A DNA stretch of 64,000 nt from Merdivicinus sp050943495 (GCA_050943495.1 JBMNPH010000007.1:53784-117783), one strand, 5' to 3'. Counted from the first letter of the stretch, positions 8,639 through 18,363 are shown. A program made the numbers and translations. Notes: generated from the sequence alone by a model not told the origin.

Positions 8639-10744
8639 TTATCTCTGCACAAAATGCAGTTGATTCTGGTTATTGTCCGAAACCAGCGTCATTTCGCCAG
8701 TCCGGTTATCCCAAAGCAGGTCGCATCGAGTATCAACCTGACAATATGGTTCACCATCGCGCAGCATCTGATCAAAACCGCCACACGCAAACCGATCGAT
8801 TTCCCCATTTTCATCTGTATGAAGGGCTACAACGCCAACATAGGTGCCAGTAAACCGATGTCCTTTGCTTTGAATATCAAAGTGTTCCGGTTTGCCGGAA
8901 AGAACTGACCGACTATCTGTCAGCACAATAGTTCCGTCCTCCAAAACTGCGCCATTTGGAACTGCATTTTTGCGGATTCCATTTTCTAACAGCCATTTCA
9001 GATCAAAAGGATGTACTTTTGCATATTTAGCAATTTCTTCAAATTGTGCGGTGCAATCCTGACCATCAAAGTCATGGGTTGCAATTCCATCAATAAAAAC
9101 CGGATTGCTGCGAGCTGCCCGCAGCAAAAACGCGAGGGTCTCAGGCTTGGAATACTCCGGCCCGATAAACAGCATTTGATGGAATACATGTCCATTATAG
9201 CAGATTTTCCCATCGCAATCTATGGTCAAAATGCCCGAATCAATCTTTGCACTTGGTACTAATGCACAAATAACGCCTGCATTCCACAGTTCATCGCACT
9301 TTTCCATAATGAAGAGTCCGCCGTTGATATCATGGCTGTTGCGGAGATATGCATGTGGATACCAGTTGGTCAGAGCCGGACGTCCAAATACCACCAGAAG
9401 ATCCATTTGCGGACGCGGCAGATTTAATGCATTCAGCAGACGGATTCTTGTTTCAATTTTCCGCATATTGTCCAGAAATTCATCATTTTCCATATCAAAG
9501 CGATGTGGACGGACATCATGGTAGGCGTGATAATGAATTCGAACGCCGTAACGGGCATCCCGCATTGCCTTTTCGTAAATGCATTCGGGAGTTGTTTTGG
9601 CATAATACATGTCATAAAGCACCGGTTTTGGATGAGAGCAACAGATTCCCATTCGGACAGGATAACAAATATCTTCATCAGTTTGCCCGTATTCACGGGG
9701 CAAATCCCACCACATACAGCCAGTCTGCCAAATCTCGTCATTGCTGAGCGAATTATGATAGGTATTGTGAAGGCCGTGGAATACGCCATCTCCATAAGTC
9801 CGGCGTGCCTCATCTGCAACAAAATTTTCCACCTTGATGACATTGTCCTTCAAAACATCGAAGTAGCGGTTAATGGCAGCCATCCGGCGGCTGTCCTCTC
9901 CTTCGGGAATCCAACGCATATCCAGAATGCAATCGCGCAGAGAGGTTCCAGTTTTTTCCTCATAATACCGGGCAAAACCTTTGCCATACAAACGCTGGCG
10001 GAATTTAATTCCCTTTTGAAAAATCTCAACCGCATGGATAATATTGATGGATTTGAACTCATCCAGTCCAACGCCGTCAAAGGGAATATCCCGATAATAA
10101 CCAATAATTTTGCGGAAGCTCTTTTCATAGTAATCCGTATACAAATCCGGACTTTGGAAGGCATGTGCAGTCAAAAAATAGATGGTTTTATCTGCATATT
10201 CCGGTCCAAGATCAACATTCACATCGACAGTATCCGGATTCGGAGAAGTTACGGTACAACGATCCGTTACCTCTTCCAAAGAGCCAGGACGATACACACC
10301 GGGTGCAATTTTATCCATCACATATGCTGCAAATAAGGTACTGTTCCGGCATTTGCCATCCCGATCACCGCATTTAATTGCCCGATAGCTGGTGGAACCA
10401 TCTGCATCCAAAAGCTGTTCCCCTTCTACCAGCAGAGAAATGGCAGTATCATCCGTCACATCGGTATGATCACGCCAAAGCTGCAGTCCAACTTTAACAT
10501 GGTGTGCGTGTGCATAATCTGCCACTTCTGCAAAAGCCGGTGCGAGACGATCCCGGTCATGATAAAAGTCGAGTTTTCCCCGCGCTGTAAAAAAGATCAA
10601 ATCAAAGCAGGTATCCCGGCAGATCCGCTCAATATCCCGCATATATTGCCTATTTTCCAGCGTATTTTCATCCCAAAACCAATATAATATTTCAGGATGA
10701 TTTCGATTCTCCAAGGCTGGTACGATTTTCTGTTGCATTTCCAT
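8639..10744 (-). CDS. Uncharacterised TIM-barrel-like protein, probable glycoside hydrolase
   Basis: This 701-residue protein has no signal peptide or membrane segment. The N-terminal half alternates strands and helices as in a TIM barrel: CFDLIFFTARGKLDFYHDRD, HVKVGLQLWRDH, DGVGLDEFKS (Asp/Glu at a strand end) and VFHGLHNTYHN. MWWDLPREYGQ and PKPVLYDMYYA follow. The central part (LLVVFGRPALTNWYP to GVICALVPSAKID) resembles the Rossmann-like second domain of GH42 and related clan GH-A enzymes. I cannot assign a CAZy family. Candidate acidic residues are those in GLDEFKS. RBS AAAGGA lies 7 bases before the ATG. It sits between the two alpha/alpha paralogs, implying a joint job on one substrate. 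Confidence 0.65.
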   Translation of the reverse strand: MEMQQKIVPALENRNHPEILYWFWDENTLENRQYMRDIERICRDTCFDLIFFTARGKLDFYHDRDRLAPAFAEVADYAHAHHVKVGLQLWRDHTDVTDDTAISLLVEGEQLLDADGSTSYRAIKCGDRDGKCRNSTLFAAYVMDKIAPGVYRPGSLEEVTDRCTVTSPNPDTVDVNVDLGPEYADKTIYFLTAHAFQSPDLYTDYYEKSFRKIIGYYRDIPFDGVGLDEFKSINIIHAVEIFQKGIKFRQRLYGKGFARYYEEKTGTSLRDCILDMRWIPEGEDSRRMAAINRYFDVLKDNVIKVENFVADEARRTYGDGVFHGLHNTYHNSLSNDEIWQTGCMWWDLPREYGQTDEDICYPVRMGICCSHPKPVLYDMYYAKTTPECIYEKAMRDARYGVRIHYHAYHDVRPHRFDMENDEFLDNMRKIETRIRLLNALNLPRPQMDLLVVFGRPALTNWYPHAYLRNSHDINGGLFIMEKCDELWNAGVICALVPSAKIDSGILTIDCDGKICYNGHVFHQMLFIGPEYSKPETLAFLLRAARSNPVFIDGIATHDFDGQDCTAQFEEIAKYAKVHPFDLKWLLENGIRKNAVPNGAVLEDGTIVLTDSRSVLSGKPEHFDIQSKGHRFTGTYVGVVALHTDENGEIDRFACGGFDQMLRDGEPYCQVDTRCDLLWDNRTGEMTLVSDNNQNQLHFVQR

Positions 10745-10768
10745 GGAATCTTCCTTTCGTTTTGCGAA

Positions 10769-10803
10769 AAAGTCTGCCGGGGGTTCATGTCCCGACAGAC
10801 TTT
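10769..10803 (-). terminator. Intra-operon terminator/attenuator hairpin
   Basis: AAAGTCTGCCGGG-type sequence (from 10769) pairs with CCCGACAGACTTT (10791-10803). On the minus strand it is followed by a T run. It lies between the gene at 10814-12469 and the one at 8639-10744, so it may reduce read-through into the enzyme genes. Confidence 0.65.
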
Positions 10804-10813
10804 CTTACTACAT

Positions 10814-12469
10814 TCAGTTATCAAACGCGACCTTCTCAATGGAAAATTCGCGATCTTCTTTTCTGCAATAGGCGTTAAGATAAAGAGTCATTTCCCCACT
10901 GCCGGCAGCCAAAGCACCTTTTCGGCCAGTAGTTTTTGCATGCTCTCCAAAGACCGGTCCCAATAAAACACGATCCTTATTATTTTCCAATACAACTGTA
11001 CCAGATGTCGGCATCAAATTCATGCCAGCCTGCGCCATGCAGCGGAATCCCTCGCCTGTAATCAGGCAATTCGGACGAAGAGCCATTTCAATCCGGATCG
11101 GCACACGATCACAGGTTTCGGTATGCAAGCGGAAACGAATTCCATTTTCTGTCGGAATGGCATCCAGTACAATGGTCAGATGAGCAGGTTCTTTGCGTTT
11201 ACGTTCGCAATGCTCCTTCTGCCACCACCAATCAGAGCTGGCTGGTTTCTCTTCCAGAGGCAGAAGATAATAACCATTTGCCTCATAATGCATCCGATAG
11301 CCGTCATCCGTTTTTTCAATGCTGGTAAATATTGCATTTCGTGCATTAAAGAAATGACAATAAATCCGCATGGAACATTCGATGGAACCAAACATTCCGT
11401 AAAAGAAATTCTGACTGTCCCGCAGCAGCGACAAACTGATATCGTTGTTCAGAATACGAACAATTCCAGAGTTCTTGAAATAGCCGCTTTCCTGCACATA
11501 ATAAGGAGAAGCACTTTCGGGCTCATCCAAATCCTGAAATTCAGGATGCAGTGCCATAAACTCTGCCATAGAAGTTTCCAGATCGCGTCCGCCATGGGAA
11601 ATTGCCTGATAATAAAGCTTCATTGCGATTTCAAAGAAACCGGGATTGTTGTCAATCTTGCTCATTAACAGGTAATTGTCAACATAACGATCTGCCCATG
11701 CTTTCTGACCGTAATCCTGACGGGTTGAGTTCATGGTAAACAGACTGCCGTCCGGCTCGATATAATGGCGCATCAGGTTTAGGTTCCGGATAACATAAGT
11801 ATAAAATTCCGGACGGTTCAGATGCTCTGCCATCATAATCAAACCACGATTCGTGACAAGATTGTAAATTCCAGCGGAACGTTCCGCATACTCACCGTCT
11901 TCACTGCAGTCGATTCCTTCTTTGAGGAACCCTTCGATTGCATCCAGGTACTCCTGCTTACCAGTCAAACGATATACAATGGACAGGGCGCCACTATAAA
12001 TCCAACGATGATTGGGCGTATGGAATCCAGCATACATAACACCGTATGCGAGTTTTTCCATCAAATCCATCATTCTGGCACGAAAACGCTCAATTAAAAC
12101 GGTATTTTGTTCACGATCCATCAGGAGAATCGCTTCACCTAATGCCTGTGTTTCCGTACCGGCTGCCGTATAGAAATTGCAGTCGATATAATGCTTGGTG
12201 CCATCCGGATTCATATTGGTAAAGCAGAACTGAAAAGCCGCTTCCATCCGATCAAAAATGGAATCATCCTGATAATACCGAGAATACGGATTCATATAGA
12301 GCAGAACGCCGCTTGTAATAATCAAGCATCCCTCATTGTACTCCACGATGTCTTCCATTACATGACGGACACCGCCATAAAATGGATCCGATGGATTCAT
12401 TATCTGATGCCGCAGCATATCCGCATATTGATCGTCTGCTCGATGAATGACTCTTTCGTAAATTTTCAT
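10814..12469 (-). CDS. Uncharacterised alpha/alpha-barrel CAZyme-like protein (copy A)
   Basis: This 551-residue paralog of the product at 6994-8625 has the same layout: a helical toroid-like N-terminal two thirds and a beta-rich C-terminal third. The diagnostic motifs are HTPNHRW (residues 150-156), CSEDGEYAERSAGIYN (188-203) and PDGSLFTMNSTRQDYGQ. Both copies keep the same polar and aromatic residues, so both are probably active. The rest has diverged widely, suggesting different positions or side groups on one glycan. The start at 12469 follows AGGTGA at 5 bases; an upstream in-frame TTG at 12484 lacks such a site. It is the first gene after the permeases, 31 bases downstream. Confidence 0.7.
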   Translation of the reverse strand: MKIYERVIHRADDQYADMLRHQIMNPSDPFYGGVRHVMEDIVEYNEGCLIITSGVLLYMNPYSRYYQDDSIFDRMEAAFQFCFTNMNPDGTKHYIDCNFYTAAGTETQALGEAILLMDREQNTVLIERFRARMMDLMEKLAYGVMYAGFHTPNHRWIYSGALSIVYRLTGKQEYLDAIEGFLKEGIDCSEDGEYAERSAGIYNLVTNRGLIMMAEHLNRPEFYTYVIRNLNLMRHYIEPDGSLFTMNSTRQDYGQKAWADRYVDNYLLMSKIDNNPGFFEIAMKLYYQAISHGGRDLETSMAEFMALHPEFQDLDEPESASPYYVQESGYFKNSGIVRILNNDISLSLLRDSQNFFYGMFGSIECSMRIYCHFFNARNAIFTSIEKTDDGYRMHYEANGYYLLPLEEKPASSDWWWQKEHCERKRKEPAHLTIVLDAIPTENGIRFRLHTETCDRVPIRIEMALRPNCLITGEGFRCMAQAGMNLMPTSGTVVLENNKDRVLLGPVFGEHAKTTGRKGALAAGSGEMTLYLNAYCRKEDREFSIEKVAFDN

Positions 12470-12500
12470 CTTAATCACCTGCAACTTTAATGGATAAAAG

Positions 12501-13394
12501 TTATCCCTTAATGGAACCGATTGCCATACCTTTTACAAAATACTTCTGCAGGAAGGGATACATAATCAGAATCGGAATGGTTGCGAAAATCAGGCATGCG
12601 GATTTCAGGGTTTCGGTTTCTAGATAACTGCCCTGATTCTGCATCATTTCCTCAACATCCATTACCATCTGGTTCTGCGCAATAATCTGCTGCAGCCGCA
12701 TCTGCAAGGTTTGGAGATTGGGATTCTGAATGTAATAAAGAATATCCGAATATCCGTTCCAACGGGATACACCATAGAACAATGCCATCGTCGCCAAAAC
12801 TGGCTTTGACAGCGGCAGCACAATGCTGACCAACGCACGGATTTCTGATCCACCATCAATCTTAATAGATTCAACTAAGCTGTCCGGAATTCCATTAAAG
12901 AAGGAACGCATAACAATCAAATTATAAACGGAAATAGCACCCGGAATTGTAATTGACCAAATTGTATCCAACAAGCCAAGATTCTGAATCAACAGATAGC
13001 TAGGAATTGTACCACCGCTGAAATACATGGTAATCAGAATGAAAATTGTCATCCATTTCCGCCATTTAAAATTCTTTCTGGAAAGCGGATATGCCATTGC
13101 AACCGTCATTGTCAGGCTGATTGCGACCTGCATGAGGGTCAGGAAAATACTGAACCACAATGACCGCATCATCTGAGGGTCTTTGAATATCTTTTTATAG
13201 GCTTCTAAAGTTGTATTTACTGGAAGCACACCGACTGCACCTGAATTAACTGCCTGGCTGTCACTCAAAGAGGTCGCCAATACATGCAGGAATGGCAGAA
13301 TGCAGATAATTGCAGTGATTGCAACAAATACAACCAAAATGCCCTCGAAAATGTAGTCAAAGCGACTCATTTTCATGCCATTTTCTTTTTCCAT
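12501..13394 (-). CDS. Carbohydrate ABC transporter permease (YtcP/LplC type)
   Basis: This 297-residue inner-membrane permease has six predicted helices. The segment DGGSEIRALVSIVLPLSKPVLATM (about residues 187-210) is the EAA loop that docks the ATPase. GSIKG at the C-terminus is typical of this family. It pairs with the LplB-type permease encoded 15 bases upstream, and both serve the three solute-binding lipoproteins. The start used is at 13394; an in-frame ATG 7 codons on (MKMSRF) is an alternative. No ATPase gene is nearby, which is usual for CUT1 systems that use MsmX. Confidence 0.93.
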   Translation of the reverse strand: MEKENGMKMSRFDYIFEGILVVFVAITAIICILPFLHVLATSLSDSQAVNSGAVGVLPVNTTLEAYKKIFKDPQMMRSLWFSIFLTLMQVAISLTMTVAMAYPLSRKNFKWRKWMTIFILITMYFSGGTIPSYLLIQNLGLLDTIWSITIPGAISVYNLIVMRSFFNGIPDSLVESIKIDGGSEIRALVSIVLPLSKPVLATMALFYGVSRWNGYSDILYYIQNPNLQTLQMRLQQIIAQNQMVMDVEEMMQNQGSYLETETLKSACLIFATIPILIMYPFLQKYFVKGMAIGSIKG

Positions 13395-13409
13395 AAAAAT
13401 TTTCTCCCC

Positions 13410-14345
13410 TTACCACAGAATACCTTCGTCATTCATCTTTCTGGAAATAAAGTTCGTACTGGTAACCAGAATAATCGTGACGACTGACTGGAACAATCCC
13501 GCTGCCGTCGAAATATTGTACCGTAAGCTCTGGATACCGACACGGTACACATAAGTCGCAATAACATCGGAAATTTCGGAAACGTAGGGATTGGTTAATG
13601 CGTACATTTTTTCAAATCCTACATCCAGCAAACCGCCGAGTCCCAACACAAATACAATAGCAATTGTCGGGAATATGGTGGGAAGTGTAATATACCAGAT
13701 GCCGCGAAGACGACCACAGCCGTCTACTTTTGCAGCCTCAAAAATTTCGGGATTTACGTTTGTCAATGCAGCCAAATAGATAATGGTTCCCCAACCAGCG
13801 CCTTTCCATACGCCGGTGAACAAGAACATTCCAATCCAAGAACTTTTCTCTGTCAGGAATGAAATCCGTTCCATACCCATTGCTGCCAAAATATTATTTA
13901 CAAAACCGTGAGCCGAAAACAATTGAATAATTAAACCGCCAACAATAACCCAAGATAAAAAGTGGGGAAGATACAAAATCGACTGCGTAATCTTTTTAAA
14001 ATATTTCAGCCGAATTTCATTTAGCATTAAAGCCAAAATAATCGGTGCAGGAGTATCCAACAGGAATTCTCCCAAACTCAGTAAGACAGTATTGCGAAGG
14101 GCATTTATAAAATCGGCACTGGAAAAAAGTTCTTTAAAAATTTCAAAGCCGATAAACTCACTTCCAAATACACCTTGGAAAATGTTATAATCCTGGAACG
14201 CGATGACAATTCCAAACATTGGAATGTATTTAAAAATGATAAAATAAACAATTGGCACCAGCACCAGAAGGTACAGTCCAATATCCGTTCTTTTCAAATG
14301 CACCAGTCTCTCTTTTAGAGAGGGTTTTGTTTTGACAACCTCCAT
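13410..14345 (-). CDS. Carbohydrate ABC transporter permease (LplB/YteP type)
   Basis: This 311-residue permease has six hydrophobic segments. The EAA loop reads EAAKVDGCGRLRGIWYITLP, a close match to sugar permeases of the LplB family. KYIPMFGIVIAFQDYN near the N-terminus is a family landmark. The start at 14345 (MEVVKT) is preferred over the in-frame ATG at 14357, because AAAGGA falls 11 bases before the former and directly against the latter. It lies downstream of the third solute-binding gene and a hairpin, and upstream of the second permease. Confidence 0.93.
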   Translation of the reverse strand: MEVVKTKPSLKERLVHLKRTDIGLYLLVLVPIVYFIIFKYIPMFGIVIAFQDYNIFQGVFGSEFIGFEIFKELFSSADFINALRNTVLLSLGEFLLDTPAPIILALMLNEIRLKYFKKITQSILYLPHFLSWVIVGGLIIQLFSAHGFVNNILAAMGMERISFLTEKSSWIGMFLFTGVWKGAGWGTIIYLAALTNVNPEIFEAAKVDGCGRLRGIWYITLPTIFPTIAIVFVLGLGGLLDVGFEKMYALTNPYVSEISDVIATYVYRVGIQSLRYNISTAAGLFQSVVTIILVTSTNFISRKMNDEGILW

Positions 14346-14382
14346 GGTGTCCCACATCCTTTTCTAGTAATCATAAGAGAAA

Positions 14383-14403
14383 GGGGCGTATGGGATACGC
14401 CCC
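14383..14403 (-). terminator. Attenuator hairpin between solute-binding gene and permeases
   Basis: GGGGCGTA (14383-14390) pairs with TACGCCCC (14396-14403), followed on the minus strand by TTTCTCTT. A leaky terminator here would give more binding protein than permease, as is common for binding-protein-dependent transporters. Confidence 0.7.
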
Positions 14404-14419
14404 CCGTAATGCCTCAGAA

Positions 14420-16117
14420 TTATTTCATATGTTCATTGTAGTAAGCTGTTTTTTCATCAATGATAGCCTGGCCACCAGCCTGCAGATACTGATCCAAAAT
14501 CTGCTGATAAGTTGCTTCAAACTGATCTGCCGGTGCGGTAATAATCTTTACATAGCCATCCTCATAAATCTTATTGAGGTTAACTTGATATTTGGAAACA
14601 GAATCCATTGGTTCTTCATAGTTCGGGAATTCACGCAGGTCGACAAATCCGTCTACCAGAGAGTTATCCATTGCTGCCTGATAGTCTTTTACAACTTCCG
14701 CTGCTCTATCCGGATCAGGCTGCTTGTCGATAGAGAGCCATGTTGCGCCTGCATTGTAAACTCTCAATTTTGCTTCGTTCTCGTAAGTGTTCTCCGGATG
14801 CGCATCCAGGATATAGAAGTCAATACCACCCCAAGTACGGCGAGTCTTCCACTCATCCGGACGATCTTCGGTAGGAATTGAAAGACGAAGTCCATCTTCG
14901 CTGTACTGCCAATGTACTCCTTCTACGCCGTTAATCATCATGGTTGCAACTTCTGGCTGTGCCTGCCACTCAAAATACTGCATAGCAAGATCCGGCACTT
15001 CGCTGAAGGACGGTACAATGTTAAACATAGAGTAATCCGGATAAATATTCTTCAGATGTTTACCTTCTGCATTTTCAAACGGATCGATGACAGTGACATC
15101 CGATTCCGGAACGTTTTTGTACATAGTTTTTGCTTCATCAGATGTAATCAGGTTTGCTGTCAGAGAACGGCTGGAACCCCATGCACCTGTAGAAACAGCC
15201 TGTTTGTACATGGTATCATTCTGATCCAATGCAAATTCCGGATTGATGAGTCCTTCATTATACATCTGGTTCAAGAACTGCATACCATCTTTCCAACCAG
15301 GAAGCATCATGTAAGGCAGAGTGAAATCCTGTTCTTCTGTCATGTTCGGATCAACAAAAGACCAAAGAATGGTATGAATTTCACTGGGCTTGGACTTAAT
15401 CAGGAATGGATAGTTCTTTTCACCCAAATTGCCAGGATCCTGCTCTTTAAAGGTCTTCATGGCATTGTACCATTCTTCACGGGTAGTAGGCGCATCCAAT
15501 CCGCATGCATCCAACCAGTCCTGACGAATAACGGTGACATGGTTAGCAGTATGTTTTCTCTGGCCAACGATAGAAATCAATTCACCATTGCATTTGCCAT
15601 AATCTACAACATCGCCCAATTTTGCCTGCAGATTCGGGCACTGATCGTACCACTCATCCAATGCAGCAAGGCCGCCCTGCGTAGCATACTGGAAAACAAG
15701 GTCACGATTATAAGTAAAGCAAACATCCGGGGCAGACTTAGATGCCATTAAAACATTCAGTTTGTCTACTTCCTCAGAACGGGGAACTAAAACAAATTCA
15801 ATATCTGCATTTGCATATTCGCCAAAGCTTTCCCGCATATAATCGGTGAGATAGTTATTATCACAGGTCTCTCCATTTTCCGAAATACCACGGTCGAACA
15901 GTTCAACTTTCAAAGTACGGCGTTCATCACTGCGCAGAGGATTAACAGCAGTACTGGAATCAGAGGAACTTTCTGTTCCAGATGTAGAAGTTGTATTAGA
16001 TTCTGTAGTGGAGGCAGTACTGGAAGCACCATCTTCCGAACAGGATGCCAATACGGATGTTGCCAAAACCATTGCCATTAAAATACTGGCAGTTTTTGCA
16101 AATTTGTTGCGGGACAT
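14420..16117 (-). CDS. Extracellular sugar-binding lipoprotein, copy 3
   Basis: This 565-residue solute-binding protein is of the LplA-like cluster. It has a lipoprotein signal: positively charged MSRNKFAKTA, a hydrophobic stretch, then the lipobox LASC with Cys25. A Ser/Thr-rich linker follows. The mature domain contains VELFDRGI, ESFGEYANADIEFVLVPRSEEVDKLNVL and QPEVATMMINGVEGVHWQYSEDG, shared with the two other copies. It should capture oligosaccharide outside the membrane and deliver it to the two permeases just downstream. Its own promoter lies at 16216-16244. Closest to the copy at 16351-18042 by eye. Confidence 0.93.
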   Translation of the reverse strand: MSRNKFAKTASILMAMVLATSVLASCSEDGASSTASTTESNTTSTSGTESSSDSSTAVNPLRSDERRTLKVELFDRGISENGETCDNNYLTDYMRESFGEYANADIEFVLVPRSEEVDKLNVLMASKSAPDVCFTYNRDLVFQYATQGGLAALDEWYDQCPNLQAKLGDVVDYGKCNGELISIVGQRKHTANHVTVIRQDWLDACGLDAPTTREEWYNAMKTFKEQDPGNLGEKNYPFLIKSKPSEIHTILWSFVDPNMTEEQDFTLPYMMLPGWKDGMQFLNQMYNEGLINPEFALDQNDTMYKQAVSTGAWGSSRSLTANLITSDEAKTMYKNVPESDVTVIDPFENAEGKHLKNIYPDYSMFNIVPSFSEVPDLAMQYFEWQAQPEVATMMINGVEGVHWQYSEDGLRLSIPTEDRPDEWKTRRTWGGIDFYILDAHPENTYENEAKLRVYNAGATWLSIDKQPDPDRAAEVVKDYQAAMDNSLVDGFVDLREFPNYEEPMDSVSKYQVNLNKIYEDGYVKIITAPADQFEATYQQILDQYLQAGGQAIIDEKTAYYNEHMK

Positions 16118-16215
16118 AGATACATCTCCTTCAATATTCTTTCATCAATATCACACGAGATCCGACTGCTGATTTGTAAAAATATATCTGCAGATGATGG
16201 ATAGCGTATGTCCAA

Positions 16216-16244
16216 ATTATAGAATATTTTTGAAGGAATGGCAA
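16216..16244 (-). promoter_or_regulatory. Promoter of solute-binding gene copy 3
   Basis: On the minus strand TTGCCA (16239-16244), a 17-base spacer and TATAAT (16216-16221). The transcript would have a leader of about 90 bases. This is probably the main promoter for the permease and enzyme genes as well. Confidence 0.75.
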
Positions 16245-16295
16245 GCTTCAATTTTTTCCAGCATGAGGAACCCATCATTTTTTTACATCAGATCT

Positions 16296-16332
16296 GATAT
16301 GCCATTACTTTTTTACAAAATAATGGCATATC
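16296..16332 (-). terminator. Terminator-like hairpin after solute-binding gene copy 2
   Basis: A perfect 12-bp stem, GATATGCCATTA (16296-16307) with TAATGGCATATC (16321-16332). It follows the stop at 16351 on the minus strand. The T run is imperfect, so termination may be partial. Confidence 0.65.
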
Positions 16333-16350
16333 TTTTAAGATTTGACAAAA

Positions 16351-18042
16351 TTAGGGGTTCAGTTCTTTGAAATACTCAGTTTTTTCATCAATAATTGCCT
16401 GTCCGCCAGCCTGCAGATATTGATCTACAATTTGTTGATAGGTTGCTTCAAATTGATCTGCTGGAGCCGTCACAATTTTAACAAATCCGTCATCATAAAT
16501 CTTATTCAAATTAATCTGATATTTGGAAACAGAGTCCAAAGGTTTCTCATACAAAGGATTCTCGCGAATATCTACAAATCCATCTACCAGAGAACTATTA
16601 AGAGCATCCTCATAATCTTTGGTAACTTCTTCTGCTCTTTCAGGATCTGGTTCTTTGTCAATGGAAAGATAGCCTGCTTTGCAATTATATACCCGCAGGA
16701 ATGCTTCATTTTCATAAGTATTATCCGGCGGTGCATCCAGAGGATAGAAGTCTGTTCCGGACCATGTCTTTACACCTTGCCATTCAGCCGGTCTGTCTTC
16801 ATCCGGGATTGTGACTCGCAAGCCATCTTCATTATACTCCCAATGAATTCCCTCTATACCATTTAAAAGGCGAGTTGCGACATCCAAATCGGACAGCCAT
16901 TCAAAATACTGCATCGCCAAATCCGGAACTTCACTTGCCGCCGGGATAAAATTCAACAGAGAATAATCCGGATAAACATTCTTTAAGTGTTTTCCTTCTG
17001 CATTTTCAAATGGATCAATTACCGTCACATCGGACTCCGGAATGTTCTTATACATGGTCTTTGCTTCATCCGAATTGATCAGGTCACCAGTCAAACCTCT
17101 TCCAGAGCCCCATGCACCTGTCGAGACTGCTTGTTTATACATGGTATTATTGCTGTCCAATGCAAACTCCGGATTGATGAGTCCTTCATTATACATCTGA
17201 TTCAAGAACTGCATACCATCTTTCCAGCCAGGAAGAAGCAGCCATGGAAGAGTAAAATCTTCTTCCTCTGTTAAATCTGGATCAACAAAAGACCAAAGGA
17301 TCGCATTTACTTCCGTACCAGAACCTTTCAGCAGGAATGGATAATTCTTTTCGCCCAAATTGCCAGGATCTTCCTCTTTAAAAGTTTTCATGGCATTATA
17401 CCATTCTTCACGCGTCGTTGGTGCTTCCAACCCACAAGCATCCAACCAGTCCTGACGAATTACTGTGACATGCTGTGCCGTATGTTTCCGCAAACCAGGA
17501 ATTGCAATAATTTCCCCGTTGCATTGTCCATACTTAATGTTATCTCCCAATTTTTCCTGCAGCAAAGGACATTCCGTATAATAATCATCCAGAACTGTCA
17601 AGCCACCCTGCGTAGCATACTGATATACAAGGTCACGATTATAAGTAAAGCAAATATCTGGTGCAGATTTCGAAGCCATCAGCACATTCAGTTTATCGAC
17701 TTCCTCGGAGCGTGGAACCAAAACAAACTCAATATCCGCATTAGCATATTCACCAAAGCTTTCCCGCATAAAATCAATTGTATAGTTATTATCGCAGGTT
17801 GCGTCACCCTCAACAACTCCACGATCAAATAACTCTACTTTTAATGTGCGGCGCTCATCGCTTCGATTCGGATTTGCTGTTGAAGCAGTTCCCTCAGAAG
17901 TTGTGGATGCTTCTGTATTCGCTGATGCAACACTAGATTCACTGTTTTCCGTGCCATTTGATGTACAAGAGGCCATTGCAGAAGCGGAAAGAAGCATAGC
18001 CATCAGAATGCTGGCCGTTTTCGCTGCTTTGTTCTGAAACAT
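16351..18042 (-). CDS. Extracellular sugar-binding lipoprotein, copy 2
   Basis: This 563-residue paralog of the neighbouring binding proteins has lipobox MASC with Cys26 after a signal peptide, then a Ser/Thr/Glu/Ala linker. The conserved core VELFDRGV, DNNYTIDFMRESFGEYANADIE and LLNGIEGIHWEYNEDG is retained. It ends YFKELNP, like the copies' shared C-terminus GGQAIIDEKT. It probably binds a related but different oligosaccharide. The gene has its own promoter (18123-18151) and a terminator-like hairpin behind it, so it can be expressed independently. Confidence 0.93.
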   Translation of the reverse strand: MFQNKAAKTASILMAMLLSASAMASCTSNGTENSESSVASANTEASTTSEGTASTANPNRSDERRTLKVELFDRGVVEGDATCDNNYTIDFMRESFGEYANADIEFVLVPRSEEVDKLNVLMASKSAPDICFTYNRDLVYQYATQGGLTVLDDYYTECPLLQEKLGDNIKYGQCNGEIIAIPGLRKHTAQHVTVIRQDWLDACGLEAPTTREEWYNAMKTFKEEDPGNLGEKNYPFLLKGSGTEVNAILWSFVDPDLTEEEDFTLPWLLLPGWKDGMQFLNQMYNEGLINPEFALDSNNTMYKQAVSTGAWGSGRGLTGDLINSDEAKTMYKNIPESDVTVIDPFENAEGKHLKNVYPDYSLLNFIPAASEVPDLAMQYFEWLSDLDVATRLLNGIEGIHWEYNEDGLRVTIPDEDRPAEWQGVKTWSGTDFYPLDAPPDNTYENEAFLRVYNCKAGYLSIDKEPDPERAEEVTKDYEDALNSSLVDGFVDIRENPLYEKPLDSVSKYQINLNKIYDDGFVKIVTAPADQFEATYQQIVDQYLQAGGQAIIDEKTEYFKELNP

Positions 18043-18122
18043 TATAAAGTCATCTCCTTATCCAAAATAACACATTCCCACATTTTTTCATAACATTTAT
18101 GTGATTTTTTGTGTATGTGATA

Positions 18123-18151
18123 AGTATAATGATCTTCTTCTTATATTTCAA
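18123..18151 (-). promoter_or_regulatory. Promoter of solute-binding gene copy 2
   Basis: On the minus strand TTGAAA (18146-18151), a 17-base spacer and TATACT (18123-18128). It lies in a 321-base gap that also holds AT-rich inverted repeats: AATGAATG/CATTCATT near 18300-18320, and an AATTAATTTT palindrome near 18270-18291. These follow the stop of copy 1 and may be its 3' end signals. Confidence 0.75.
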
Positions 18152-18363
18152 CCTTCAATATTTTACGTCAGCAGCCTTCTTGAAAGCATCTTGTAAAAAA
18201 ATAACCTTTTACGAAAATATGACATCTAAAACTTATATAAACCTTGTAAGAAGATTGTTCATTTTTTATAATTAATTTTAAAAATTAATTTGTTAGGAAA
18301 TGAATGTAACACATTCATTTTTTACACTCATTTCCTATTTTTCTATCATTTTTTTACAAAAAA

